Below are positions 1 through 7,802 of a DNA stretch of 17,855 nucleotides, in pieces. Below the pieces are notes generated by a model. That model worked only from the letters and a program-made list of their open reading frames with translations. It did no database searches and was not told the DNA's origin. How positions within the stretch are numbered: position 1 is the first letter of the stretch; each line of letters starts with the position of its first letter. The position numbers were made by a program, and so were the translations under genes. Source of the DNA: an uncultured Bacteroidales bacterium. GTDB taxonomy: Bacteria > Bacteroidota > Bacteroidia > Bacteroidales > UBA932. Where the stretch lies: positions 1-17,855 of the forward strand of contig CAMGTS010000005.1 in the NCBI GenBank assembly GCA_946062035.1, written 5' to 3'.

Positions 1-626
1 AGCCCCGCCTCCTGTCTTGCTCCGATTTGTTTCATTTCAATCCGGATACGGAACTCTTCCGCAAAGTTCTTAATAAGCTGACGGAAATCGACACGGTCGT
101 CCGCAATGTAATAGAAGATGGCTTTTGTACCATCTCCCTGGAACTCAACATCTCCGATCTTCATGTTGAGTCCAAGCTCAGCCGCCATTTCCCTTGAGCG
201 GATCATAGTCTTGTACTCTCGTGCTATGGCCTCCTGCCATTTCTCCAAGTCAGCTGCTTTGGCTTTGCGGTAGATCTTTTTGAATTCGAAGTTTTCAGGA
301 GAGATCTTGTTCCTTTTCAGTTGTTTGGCCACCAATGCACCTGATATCGTGATAATTCCGAGATCGTATCCGTTTTGGGCTTCTGTAACTACAAAATCCC
401 CTTCACGCAGAACCTGCTGCGAATCGTTTTTATAAATCCCTTTCCGTGTGTTTTTGAAACGAACCTCGAAAAGGTTCTCCATATCTTTGTCATGTAATCC
501 TGCAAGCCAATCGTAAGTGGATCTTTTACAGCAACTTGAATCAAGATTGCATATCAGGTCACCCATGTGGTTTCTGCTCACGCTACAACCCCTCTGGCAG
601 TCATATCTCAAATCGTTATTATCCAT
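1..626 (-). CDS. ricT: RicT/YaaT-like PSP1 domain protein (partial, C-terminus off window)
   Basis: The reading frame is open from an ATG at 626 to the left edge, giving 208 visible residues. The PSP1 domain is recognised from FEVRFKNTRKG (residues 53-63), the YYIADDRVDFRQLIKNFAEE region (172-191) and the IEMKQIGARQEAG segment (196-208), which in the family leads into a C-terminal CGRELCC-type motif that is off the window. The N-terminus is Cys-rich (C10, C14, C26, C32, C33). In Bacillus, RicT belongs to the RicA-RicF-RicT (Y-complex) iron-sulfur proteins that assist RNase Y and development; a role in Bacteroidota is inferred only by homology. The start codon overlaps the holB stop by one base (TAATG), so the two are translationally coupled. 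Bacillus also places yaaT directly after holB. The family assignment is firm; the cellular role is uncertain. Confidence 0.88.
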   Translation of the reverse strand, partial: MDNNDLRYDCQRGCSVSRNHMGDLICNLDSSCCKRSTYDWLAGLHDKDMENLFEVRFKNTRKGIYKNDSQQVLREGDFVVTEAQNGYDLGIITISGALVAKQLKRNKISPENFEFKKIYRKAKAADLEKWQEAIAREYKTMIRSREMAAELGLNMKIGDVEFQGDGTKAIFYYIADDRVDFRQLIKNFAEEFRIRIEMKQIGARQEAG

Positions 627-1831
627 TATTGTATGTTGATATATAGTGAGTCGCACAGATCTGTAAAAATGAATTTTGCGTTCACGTTTCTCTCTATGCA
701 CTCAACCGCATTGTTAAACATCTCATATCCTTTTTGGAAAAACTCTTTGTGTAGAGCTTTCCCGAGCCTTTCTATATCTTCCCTTCTGTTCGGGCTGCAG
801 TAGATCCTGTCTATTCCAATATGAGACATATAGCTTTCTCTTAGGATTTTTAACGCACTGATACAGAAAGATTTTTGAGCCTCTTTGCCTCTTGAGGCCA
901 AGTCCGCCCCCAACTCTAACATCTCCGCAAGGTTTCTCTCTTTTGCGAGCGTGAAAAGCGAGATGATGTCGCTGAAGTTCTCGTTTTCCTCATCGCATTC
1001 GTTGATAAGCTCGATTGCCCTGCCATAACTGCCTTGTGCGACAGCCGCCCATTTGACAGCCTCTTCTTCGTCGATGTTCAATTTTTTTTCAATGGTAGAG
1101 GCGAGTTCCTCTTTTTCTATAGGAGTTACCGCTACCAGCCTGCATCTTGAACGTATGGTCTTGATGATTTTTCCGGGGGCATTGGTTATCAGAAAGAAGA
1201 AAGTGTCTGGGGTAGGCTCCTCTATGCTTTTAAGCAGCTTGTTTGCGGCTTCCGCATTCATCCTTTCGGGAAACATAATCAGCACGACTTTGCTCCCGCC
1301 CTCGTATGCGCTGAAACTCAACCTGTTGATTATCCAATTCGCTTCGCTTACTCCAATGAGACCTAATTTGTTCTCTAATCCCATCTCTTTGTACAGGTCT
1401 GACTCCTTGAAGTCAGGATTCTTTTTGACTAAAGTGCGGAAGAGTTCATGGTATAGATCAATAGGGACTTTTTTCCCGTTTTCCACGAGTTTGGTTGTGT
1501 TAATCGGAAATACAAGATGAAAATCTGAATGAGATAAGTCTCTTATTTTCAGGCAAGAGCTGCAATGGTCGCAAGCGTCTGAAACCGGTTCCGACTTCGG
1601 AGCTGGCTCGGCTTCTCCGAATAACGAAAGACCGTCTGTTTCTGGTTGGGATTCGTCCGCCCCGTTTCTTTTTTTGCAGAACAGGTATTGGGTAAGAGCC
1701 AAGACAATGCTGAGCGCCCCGCATCCGGGTTGTTCTGAAAACAACATGGCATGTGGCAATTTCCGATCATCCACCATTTTGCGGAGGTTGTCGACAAGCT
1801 CTTTATGACCTATTATATCTGCAAAATTCAC
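626..1831 (-). CDS. holB: DNA polymerase III subunit delta prime (clamp loader)
   Basis: This 401-residue AAA+ protein is the non-ATPase arm of the clamp loader that places the sliding clamp on DNA. The N-terminus MNFADIIGHKELVDNL is typical. The Walker A region is degenerate (SEQPGCGALS, about 32-41) and lacks the Lys of GKT, as expected for delta prime rather than DnaX. A zinc module is formed by C52, C87, C90 and C93; 34 residues of acidic, Pro-rich linker separate the first Cys from the CxxCxxC cluster, much longer than in E. coli. NKLLKSIEEP (197-206) and the SRC sensor-1 motif (228-230) are present. The start is GTG at 1831; the frame upstream has no ATG. It lies 22 bp after the U32 gene and overlaps the next gene by one base, so it is mid-operon. 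Confidence 0.93.
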   Translation of the reverse strand: MNFADIIGHKELVDNLRKMVDDRKLPHAMLFSEQPGCGALSIVLALTQYLFCKKRNGADESQPETDGLSLFGEAEPAPKSEPVSDACDHCSSCLKIRDLSHSDFHLVFPINTTKLVENGKKVPIDLYHELFRTLVKKNPDFKESDLYKEMGLENKLGLIGVSEANWIINRLSFSAYEGGSKVVLIMFPERMNAEAANKLLKSIEEPTPDTFFFLITNAPGKIIKTIRSRCRLVAVTPIEKEELASTIEKKLNIDEEEAVKWAAVAQGSYGRAIELINECDEENENFSDIISLFTLAKERNLAEMLELGADLASRGKEAQKSFCISALKILRESYMSHIGIDRIYCSPNRREDIERLGKALHKEFFQKGYEMFNNAVECIERNVNAKFIFTDLCDSLYINIQ

Positions 1832-1853
1832 GGTTAACCCCTTTCGGGCAAAA

Positions 1854-3779
1854 TTAACCTTTTTTTACGAGCATTTCGCACTCTTTACAGTCAAACTCCA
1901 GCGTAAGCCTGTTTTTGCCGTTAAGCAGATAGAGTTTCCCTTGTGGCAGCGGATGAGAAGCGGAAATCTTTTTTGACGCAATGTCTTTGAGACAGATTCC
2001 CAACTCTTTGCGGATGCAGTATTTTGTCCTCATCAGAATATCGTTTCCTGAGGCCTTGCCTCCGTCAATCTCAAAGGCATTATCTATATGCTTGTAACCT
2101 AACTGTCTGTAGAATTCTGTGGAAAGCCTGTTAGATACGTTAGCAAAGTATGTGATTCCTCCGTCTTTGTCCGTATATGGTTTGAGTGCTTTGAGCGCAA
2201 ACGGTTGTAGGGACGCAAGTTTTTCCGGAGATATCCTCTCTGTCGCCTTCAGGAGATTTTTTCTCCCGTTTTCACGGATTACTCTGTCTAAAGTTTCCGC
2301 GAGAGATTTCCTTATATTGTTGAGTTCGGATAGTTTATAAAAATATAATTCGTCTGAATCCAAATCCGTGACGGTGAAGATGAACTGTCCCGCCCTTTTT
2401 TCAAATTGGGAGACAATGTTCTTTTTGCAGAGCTCTTTGTTTTTGGACGGAGAACCGCTGATAACGAATTCCAAGACTTTATCCCCTCCGTATTGTTCCG
2501 GCAGGTGGCAGGTCAGCTTAATGTTGTCCTCCTTTGGGGAGATATCAATGCGTACCTCGATAAGTCGTTCTGTCTTGGAGTTTTCGAGTTCCCGCTCAAA
2601 CTTGATATTGAAATTTCTGAAGATTTTCGTCCCTGCCGGAAACAGCCGCCCGACTTTATTTCTCTCTTTCCCGAAAAGTGAATGATTGAGAGTCACGATG
2701 TTTTCGACGCAAGAGTTCGCTCTCTCTCCGAAAGTGCGGTTGTCTGGTGTCACAAACGTAAGTCCATCGCCGTTGTTTAATGTCTTACCGCTGTACTTGA
2801 GCGAGATAAGCCCGTCGGCTTTGCATTCGGCCTTAAGAATGTTTCCGATAGGTTCGCCCAAATATTTCGCTCCGTCGGAGCTTTTCCACTTGCCGCGTTT
2901 TCCATCAAGATATAACTCTGTGTATCCTCTGTTGAAAGTATAGTTGATTTCAGGCGAGAAAGTCGTGCGGCTCATACCGAGAGAGGCGCGGTTCGCGAAT
3001 TCGTTAAGCTTCCGGTTGTAGAGGCTTACGACGTTTTTTACATACGAGATGTTTTTAAGTCTTCCCTCGATTTTAAAGGAACTGATTCCTGCGTCTGCAA
3101 GTTCACGCAATCTTTCGGAAAGGTTATAATCTTTTAACGAGAGCAGAGGAAGATTTTCTTTGATAATGTCACCTGTTTCATCCATCAGCGTATAAAGCGA
3201 GCGACAAGCCTGGGCGCACTCTCCTCTATTGGCGCTTCTTCCAGTCAGATACTCAGAGAGATAACATTGTCCGCTGTAGCACACACATAATGCTCCGTGA
3301 ACAAAAAACTCCAATTCGCAGGAGGTGGCTTTTCTTATTTCCCGGATTTGATCCAGCGAGAGTTCGCGTGCGAGAATAAGTCGTCTGAATCCTAACTTTT
3401 CCAAGAAAGCGGCTTTTTCCGGAGTGCGGATATCAGTTTGGGTAGAGGCAAAAAGCGGGATCGGAGGAAGGTTCATTTTTAATAATGACATATCCTGTAC
3501 AATTATGCCACCCACTCCGGCCCTGTAGGCTTCCCACAGGTATTCTTCCGCCTCTGAAAGCTCTGAGTCATAGAGGATTGTATTGATGGTTATGTACACT
3601 TTCGCCCCGAACCCCGCTGCGTACGCACAGAGTTTCCTGATGTCGTCGAAAGAGTTGCCGGCACTTTCTCTCGCTCCGAATTTAGGTCCTGCCATATAAA
3701 CGGAATCGGCACCGCAGTCAATGGCCGCGATACCGATTTCCAAATTTTTAGCCGGAGCCAGAAGTTCTAACTCTCGCAT
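1854..3779 (-). CDS. U32 peptidase-family protein, RlhA-like (probable rRNA hydroxylation factor)
   Basis: This 641-residue protein starts with the U32 signature MRELELLAPAKNLEIGIAAI and ADSVYMAGPKFGAR. The Cys signature that binds an iron-sulfur cluster in studied relatives is intact: HGALC (C165), SGQC (C172), NRGEC (C188) and QAC (C192). FKIEGRLK and a C-terminal DUF3656-like region follow. The length and two-part layout match E. coli RlhA (YdcP, about 650 residues), which hydroxylates C2501 of 23S rRNA, better than the shorter TrhP or UbiU/V proteins. Databases often call such proteins collagenase-like proteases, but no protease role is supported by the sequence. It lies 15 bp after the TPR gene and 22 bp before holB. 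The family is certain; assignment to RlhA within it is inference. Confidence 0.87.
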   Translation of the reverse strand: MRELELLAPAKNLEIGIAAIDCGADSVYMAGPKFGARESAGNSFDDIRKLCAYAAGFGAKVYITINTILYDSELSEAEEYLWEAYRAGVGGIIVQDMSLLKMNLPPIPLFASTQTDIRTPEKAAFLEKLGFRRLILARELSLDQIREIRKATSCELEFFVHGALCVCYSGQCYLSEYLTGRSANRGECAQACRSLYTLMDETGDIIKENLPLLSLKDYNLSERLRELADAGISSFKIEGRLKNISYVKNVVSLYNRKLNEFANRASLGMSRTTFSPEINYTFNRGYTELYLDGKRGKWKSSDGAKYLGEPIGNILKAECKADGLISLKYSGKTLNNGDGLTFVTPDNRTFGERANSCVENIVTLNHSLFGKERNKVGRLFPAGTKIFRNFNIKFERELENSKTERLIEVRIDISPKEDNIKLTCHLPEQYGGDKVLEFVISGSPSKNKELCKKNIVSQFEKRAGQFIFTVTDLDSDELYFYKLSELNNIRKSLAETLDRVIRENGRKNLLKATERISPEKLASLQPFALKALKPYTDKDGGITYFANVSNRLSTEFYRQLGYKHIDNAFEIDGGKASGNDILMRTKYCIRKELGICLKDIASKKISASHPLPQGKLYLLNGKNRLTLEFDCKECEMLVKKG

Positions 3780-3794
3780 CTGTTATATTGTTGA

Positions 3795-4718
3795 TTAGCA
3801 ACCAAGTGCAGTAATCTTCTGTTTTGCGAAAGCGGCGAACTTAGCCTCGTTTACGATCTTCTTGAAGTAAACGCAAGCCTGTTTTTTGTTGCCGGCCTTG
3901 TCGTATGACATAGCAAGGTAGTAGTTGGCGTTTGCGTTGTTGCCGGCACCTTTCAAGAGGTTAATGGCCTTTGTATAATTCTTTGCGTTGTACGCCGCAA
4001 TACCGCCAAACAAACTTGCCTGAGCGTCAGGAGCGTCAGGGTTTAAAGCGTTAACCTTTTCAGCGGCCTCTACAACCTTAGCGAAATTCTTTGCCTTGTT
4101 CGCTGAAGATAGCTCGACCATGTACATATTCTTGAGCATGCCCTTTGCGTTCGCATTGCCCAACTCAATGGCTTTCTTTAAAGAAACCTCAGCGTCAGCA
4201 TCCATATTAGCTGAATTCTGTGCGGCACCAAGGTAGTAGAAAGCGGTAGCGTTCTGCGGGTTCTGCTCCGTAGCTTTTTTGAAACAATCAATGGCAGTCG
4301 TGAAATCCTTAGAATTGAGTGCGTCTGCACCTTTTGCCATAGGAATCTGAGCGAGTTTTTCCTTTGCGCTCTTGGCTATATCGGCGTTGCCATATTCTGT
4401 AGCTGTAGCAAGCGCATCATTGAAAAGCTCTTCAGCTTTGTCATAATTCTTTGCCGCAACATTTTTACCTGCCTCTGCGAGAAGAATCTGAGGAATGAGG
4501 TCTTTGCAATTCTCTGCTATTTCAATTCCTTCATCTCCCGCTTCTTGTGCCAACTTCAGAGCCTGCTTAAACTGAGCGACGGCTTCAAGAGCATTACCGG
4601 CCTGGTATGCCTCATTACCTTTATTGAATGCATCGCCAAAAGTGATATCCTGGGCGAAAGAACTGCCTGCAAACAACACAACGGCAACTGTCAAAAAAAG
4701 TTTAGTGATTCTTTTCAT
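3795..4718 (-). CDS. Secreted tetratricopeptide-repeat protein
   Basis: The protein has 307 residues when started at the ATG at 4718. A longer frame runs to 4757, but its extra 13 residues precede a clean signal peptide (MKRITKLFLTVAVVLFAGSSFAQ) and overlap the predicted promoter, so the inner start is preferred. Cleavage is likely around FA-Q, sending it to the periplasm or outer membrane. The mature part is alpha-helical with TPR-like units near residues 30-61, 84-107, 127-158, 159-186, 204-230, 236-258 and 264-290; typical segments are NEAYQAGNALEAVAQFKQAL and TAFYYLGAAQNSANMDADAE. It ends in LGC and has no enzymatic domain. It is the first gene of the operon with the U32 gene, holB and ricT. 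A scaffold or interaction role is inferred; the partner is unknown. Confidence 0.85.
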   Translation of the reverse strand: MKRITKLFLTVAVVLFAGSSFAQDITFGDAFNKGNEAYQAGNALEAVAQFKQALKLAQEAGDEGIEIAENCKDLIPQILLAEAGKNVAAKNYDKAEELFNDALATATEYGNADIAKSAKEKLAQIPMAKGADALNSKDFTTAIDCFKKATEQNPQNATAFYYLGAAQNSANMDADAEVSLKKAIELGNANAKGMLKNMYMVELSSANKAKNFAKVVEAAEKVNALNPDAPDAQASLFGGIAAYNAKNYTKAINLLKGAGNNANANYYLAMSYDKAGNKKQACVYFKKIVNEAKFAAFAKQKITALGC

Positions 4719-4754
4719 CTCGTTTTTAAGTATTATATGGTTATCAATAATGAA

Positions 4755-4784
4755 CAAATGTATAAAATTTCTTTGGAACTAAAT
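4755..4784 (-). promoter_or_regulatory. Bacteroidota-type promoter of the TPR-U32-holB-ricT operon
   Basis: On the minus strand the -7 box is TACATTTG (4762-4755), an exact match to TAnnTTTG. The -33 position is poor: TTTAG at 4783-4779 is the nearest candidate, at a short spacing of about 16. Transcription would start near 4748, leaving a leader of about 30 nt before the ATG at 4718. Confidence 0.5.
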
Positions 4785-4831
4785 TCATGACAGACGCACA
4801 ACCATATCCGTGCCAAAAAAGAGAAATGTGG

Positions 4832-4862
4832 CTTGAGGCTGCCTTGACTTTTCGTAACTTTG
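4832..4862 (+). promoter_or_regulatory. Bacteroidota-type promoter of the M16-family gene
   Basis: CTTG (4832-4835), a 19-bp spacer and TAACTTTG (4855-4862) match the -33/-7 consensus of the primary Bacteroidota sigma factor. The start would be near 4869, so the leader before the ATG at 4881 is only about 12 nt. The region 4719-4880 holds this and the divergent promoter and nothing else that I can see. Confidence 0.6.
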
Positions 4863-4880
4863 CGAATCCCTAAGAATTGA

Positions 4881-7754
4881 ATGGTTATGAGAAAGATATT
4901 GTTTGTATTCTCTCTTCTGTTTATGATAGTGCCTGCGATGATCGGTGCGCAAGAGCTTCCGACGCTCCCGAACGATCCGAGGGTGAAGACCGGTAAGCTT
5001 GCGAATGGTTTATCGTATATACTTGTCAAAAACGCCGCAGATCCCGGGAGGGCGGATTTCTGTGTCGCCCAAAAGGTCGGAACAGCCATAGAGGGTGAGG
5101 GGACTTTCGGATGTTTTCAGTTGTTGCAGGAGCTTGCCACCCGCGGGACAAGAAATTTCGAGGGCAACTCTCTCATCGAATATCTTTCGCAAATAGGTGT
5201 AGGCTCGGAAGATATAGTGTTTTCAACAGGGAAAGACGAAATAACATACCTCATCAAAGATGTCCCGATTAAAAGGGCTTCGACAATCGACTCTTCGCTG
5301 CTGATTCTTTACAATTGGATGAGTTCGATAAACGTAGACGAGGATGATTTGGAGAACGAAAGGCCGGTTCTGCGCAATAAAACGCTTCATGGATGGGATG
5401 CGGAGTCGCGCCTTGACAGCAAGATTGTAAGAGAGCTTTATCCAGATTCTCCTTATGCCAATACGTTGATGCCGGATAATCTGACCGGATTGGACAGCTT
5501 GACCTCAAAACAGTTGAGAGCTTTCTACTATAATTGGTGCAGACCAGATTTGCAGTGCGTGATTGTCGCCGGAGACATTGACATCGGCAAACTCGAAACC
5601 CAGATCAAATCTGTCTTTTCAACGATTCCGAAACCGCTAAAACCTCAGAAAAGGACCTACTATCCGACTGCTCTTTTTCCTGGCGTAAAGGCTGTGCTTG
5701 TCAAGGACGGGGAGTACAACAAGACGACGATCACAATAAATCTTCTTAAGAACCCGCTAAAGAGTGCGTATCGTAACACATCGTTGCCATATATACAAGA
5801 GTACATGGATGATGCGATTGAGCGTCTCTTACTGGATAGGATTAAGGCGGGTGCCGCATCGGAGAATATTCCGTTGTACGATGTCAGGCTTTCGCATGGT
5901 AAATTTCTGGATATAGCGAATACTCTCGCATATACGATTTCTTTTGAGACACTGCCTAATACGGTTTATGCCGCGCTCTCTTTCATTTCAGGTGAAATGG
6001 ATACGATGGGGCGTTATGGCTTCAGTTCTCAAGAGTTCAATAGAAGTGTTGATATCTATTGGCGGCAATTAGAGAACTATTACGTCACGAGAGAGAATTC
6101 GGGCAACGATGTCTATATGGACCGTGCGCTGGACAACTACTATAACGGTGGTACTCTTGCAAGTACAGAGATGAAGTTCGAGTTGATGAAGTCAATACTT
6201 TATTCATTGAATATCAGGGATTTGAATAGCTATGCCAAAGCCTTGTTGGGGCAGGACAGCAGCGTTGTGATAACGTGCAAGATGCCGGATGTGGACGGTA
6301 TAGCTCCGATCAACAAAGAGAGGATACTGAGTTCATATAAAAACAGCATAGGAAAATCCATTTCAAGATACCAGAACCTTCCTGTCGTCGAGTGGCCGGA
6401 GGTGAATCCATCGGCACAGGCGAAAATTGTTTCGGACCAGGAGGATTTGAATTCAGGTTCTGAAATAATTCTTCTTTCTAATGGTGCGACGATAGTGTTT
6501 AAAAACACCGGTTCATCAAAAGATACAATCGCATTCAGAGCTGTAAGCAAAGGCGGATTTTCGGTAATGCGCATGAGTGGAATGAACATCGGTAACGAAG
6601 AGTTCTTTAATAAAACCCTGAATCTCGGAGGATTAGGCAACTTGTCCGAAGCTGATCTTGAAAAACTGTTCGGATATAACCACATGAATATTGAAGCTAA
6701 GCTGAATCAAAATACCGAAGAGCTGAATGGTTATGTAATCGAACAGAACAAAGAGAAACTGTTTCAGGCGATATATTTGAGTTTCTGTCAGAGACGGGCC
6801 GATAAGGCTGTTTTCGAGCAGTACAAAAACAAAGCGGTCTATGATGTGATGTATCATGCGGTTTCTCCTGTGGGAATCATGAAAGATTCCGTCAATCATT
6901 ATAACAACAGCAACAAGCTTTTTGTCAAGGCTCTTACAGCGGAGCAGGTCGGAAGGTATGATTACGGTCGTCTGATGAAAGATTTCAGGGAGAGATTCAA
7001 TAATGCGGCGGACTTTATCTTTATATTCACCGGTAAGGATGTGTCACAATGTAAGGATTTGGCCGTCAAATATATAGGATCAATCCCGAGTGATCCGGGA
7101 GATAAGGAGAACTGGGTGATTGTTCCTAACTATCTTGCGAAAGGGGTTGTAAACAAGCGTTTTCTTGCCTACATGGAGACTCCCCACACTTACGTAAATC
7201 TTACCCTTTCCTGCGGACAGGCTCTGACATTGCAGAACAGTGTCTTTGCGAAAATGGCTGAAAAGTATGTGGAAAATGTCTGTAGGGAAAAGCTTCACGA
7301 TAAAATAACGAAGCCTCATATTGAAGGGCGGTTGGCTTACTACCCAGAGAATATATTCGTGCTTTCTACCGCGGTTGAGACGGATAGCGTTTCGGCGGAA
7401 AAGGTGGTGGATGTAATCAGAGAAGAGCTTAGGGCATGTGCGGAGGACAAGCTGTCCGACGCAGAATTTTCTTCTTTAAAAGAGTCAGTGTCAAAGTCTT
7501 ATAGACGCAATGTGGATGAAAACGCTTATTGGCTTGATATTCTTGGACTTAAATACATAACCGGAATAGATTTACATGTCGGGCACAATGACATACTGCA
7601 GTCCATTGATAAAAAAGCGTTCGCCCAATTTGTCAACGAATTGCTGAAGGGAAACCATATATGTGTCATCATGGATGGAACTACGGCGGATATTCCTACG
7701 GCGAGAATGCTTCAGGAGGATCAGTTCATAAGGGATTATTTCAATATTGAATAA
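4881..7754 (+). CDS. Secreted M16-family (pitrilysin/PqqL-like) protein lacking the zinc site; probable pseudoprotease
   Basis: The protein has 957 residues with a signal peptide (about 1-23, ending MIGA before QELP), so it is probably periplasmic. The layout is the two-lobed M16 arrangement: VKTGKLANGLSYILVKN opens lobe 1 and ILLSNGATIVFKNTG opens lobe 2 near residue 530. The segment where active members read GLAHFLEHMAFxGTxNF here reads GCFQLLQELATRGTRNF (77-93), so the HxxEH site becomes Q80-L-L-Q83-E84. The downstream Glu ligand in ERxVVxEE is also lost: E160-R161-P-V-L-R-N166-K167. The flanking fold residues (RGTRNFEGNSL, LYNWMSS, DNLTGLDSLTSKQLRAFYYNWCRPD) are retained and the frame is intact, so this looks like selected loss of catalysis, not decay. 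A second ATG at 4887 is an alternative start. The DUF3109 gene follows after 48 bp. A chaperone or partner-subunit role is inference. Confidence 0.88.
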   Translation: MVMRKILFVFSLLFMIVPAMIGAQELPTLPNDPRVKTGKLANGLSYILVKNAADPGRADFCVAQKVGTAIEGEGTFGCFQLLQELATRGTRNFEGNSLIEYLSQIGVGSEDIVFSTGKDEITYLIKDVPIKRASTIDSSLLILYNWMSSINVDEDDLENERPVLRNKTLHGWDAESRLDSKIVRELYPDSPYANTLMPDNLTGLDSLTSKQLRAFYYNWCRPDLQCVIVAGDIDIGKLETQIKSVFSTIPKPLKPQKRTYYPTALFPGVKAVLVKDGEYNKTTITINLLKNPLKSAYRNTSLPYIQEYMDDAIERLLLDRIKAGAASENIPLYDVRLSHGKFLDIANTLAYTISFETLPNTVYAALSFISGEMDTMGRYGFSSQEFNRSVDIYWRQLENYYVTRENSGNDVYMDRALDNYYNGGTLASTEMKFELMKSILYSLNIRDLNSYAKALLGQDSSVVITCKMPDVDGIAPINKERILSSYKNSIGKSISRYQNLPVVEWPEVNPSAQAKIVSDQEDLNSGSEIILLSNGATIVFKNTGSSKDTIAFRAVSKGGFSVMRMSGMNIGNEEFFNKTLNLGGLGNLSEADLEKLFGYNHMNIEAKLNQNTEELNGYVIEQNKEKLFQAIYLSFCQRRADKAVFEQYKNKAVYDVMYHAVSPVGIMKDSVNHYNNSNKLFVKALTAEQVGRYDYGRLMKDFRERFNNAADFIFIFTGKDVSQCKDLAVKYIGSIPSDPGDKENWVIVPNYLAKGVVNKRFLAYMETPHTYVNLTLSCGQALTLQNSVFAKMAEKYVENVCREKLHDKITKPHIEGRLAYYPENIFVLSTAVETDSVSAEKVVDVIREELRACAEDKLSDAEFSSLKESVSKSYRRNVDENAYWLDILGLKYITGIDLHVGHNDILQSIDKKAFAQFVNELLKGNHICVIMDGTTADIPTARMLQEDQFIRDYFNIE

Positions 7755-7802
7755 CCACTCCAAGAGTATGTCTATTTCGAGGTTTTTATAAACGTAACGA
7801 CT

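Noticed and set aside
1053..1520. 155-codon open frame on the plus strand
   Set aside because: It is antisense within holB, has low-complexity Ser/Leu/Phe composition and no recognisable family.
2368..2685. 105-codon open frame on the plus strand
   Set aside because: It is antisense to the U32 gene and lacks any family resemblance.
6230..6685. 151-codon open frame on the minus strand
   Set aside because: It is the complement of the M16-family gene, with no start signal or domain.
7755..7802. Possible promoter or terminator between the M16-family and DUF3109 genes
   Set aside because: Only a 4-bp ACTC/GAGT stem and no TAnnTTTG box; nothing supports a separate signal.
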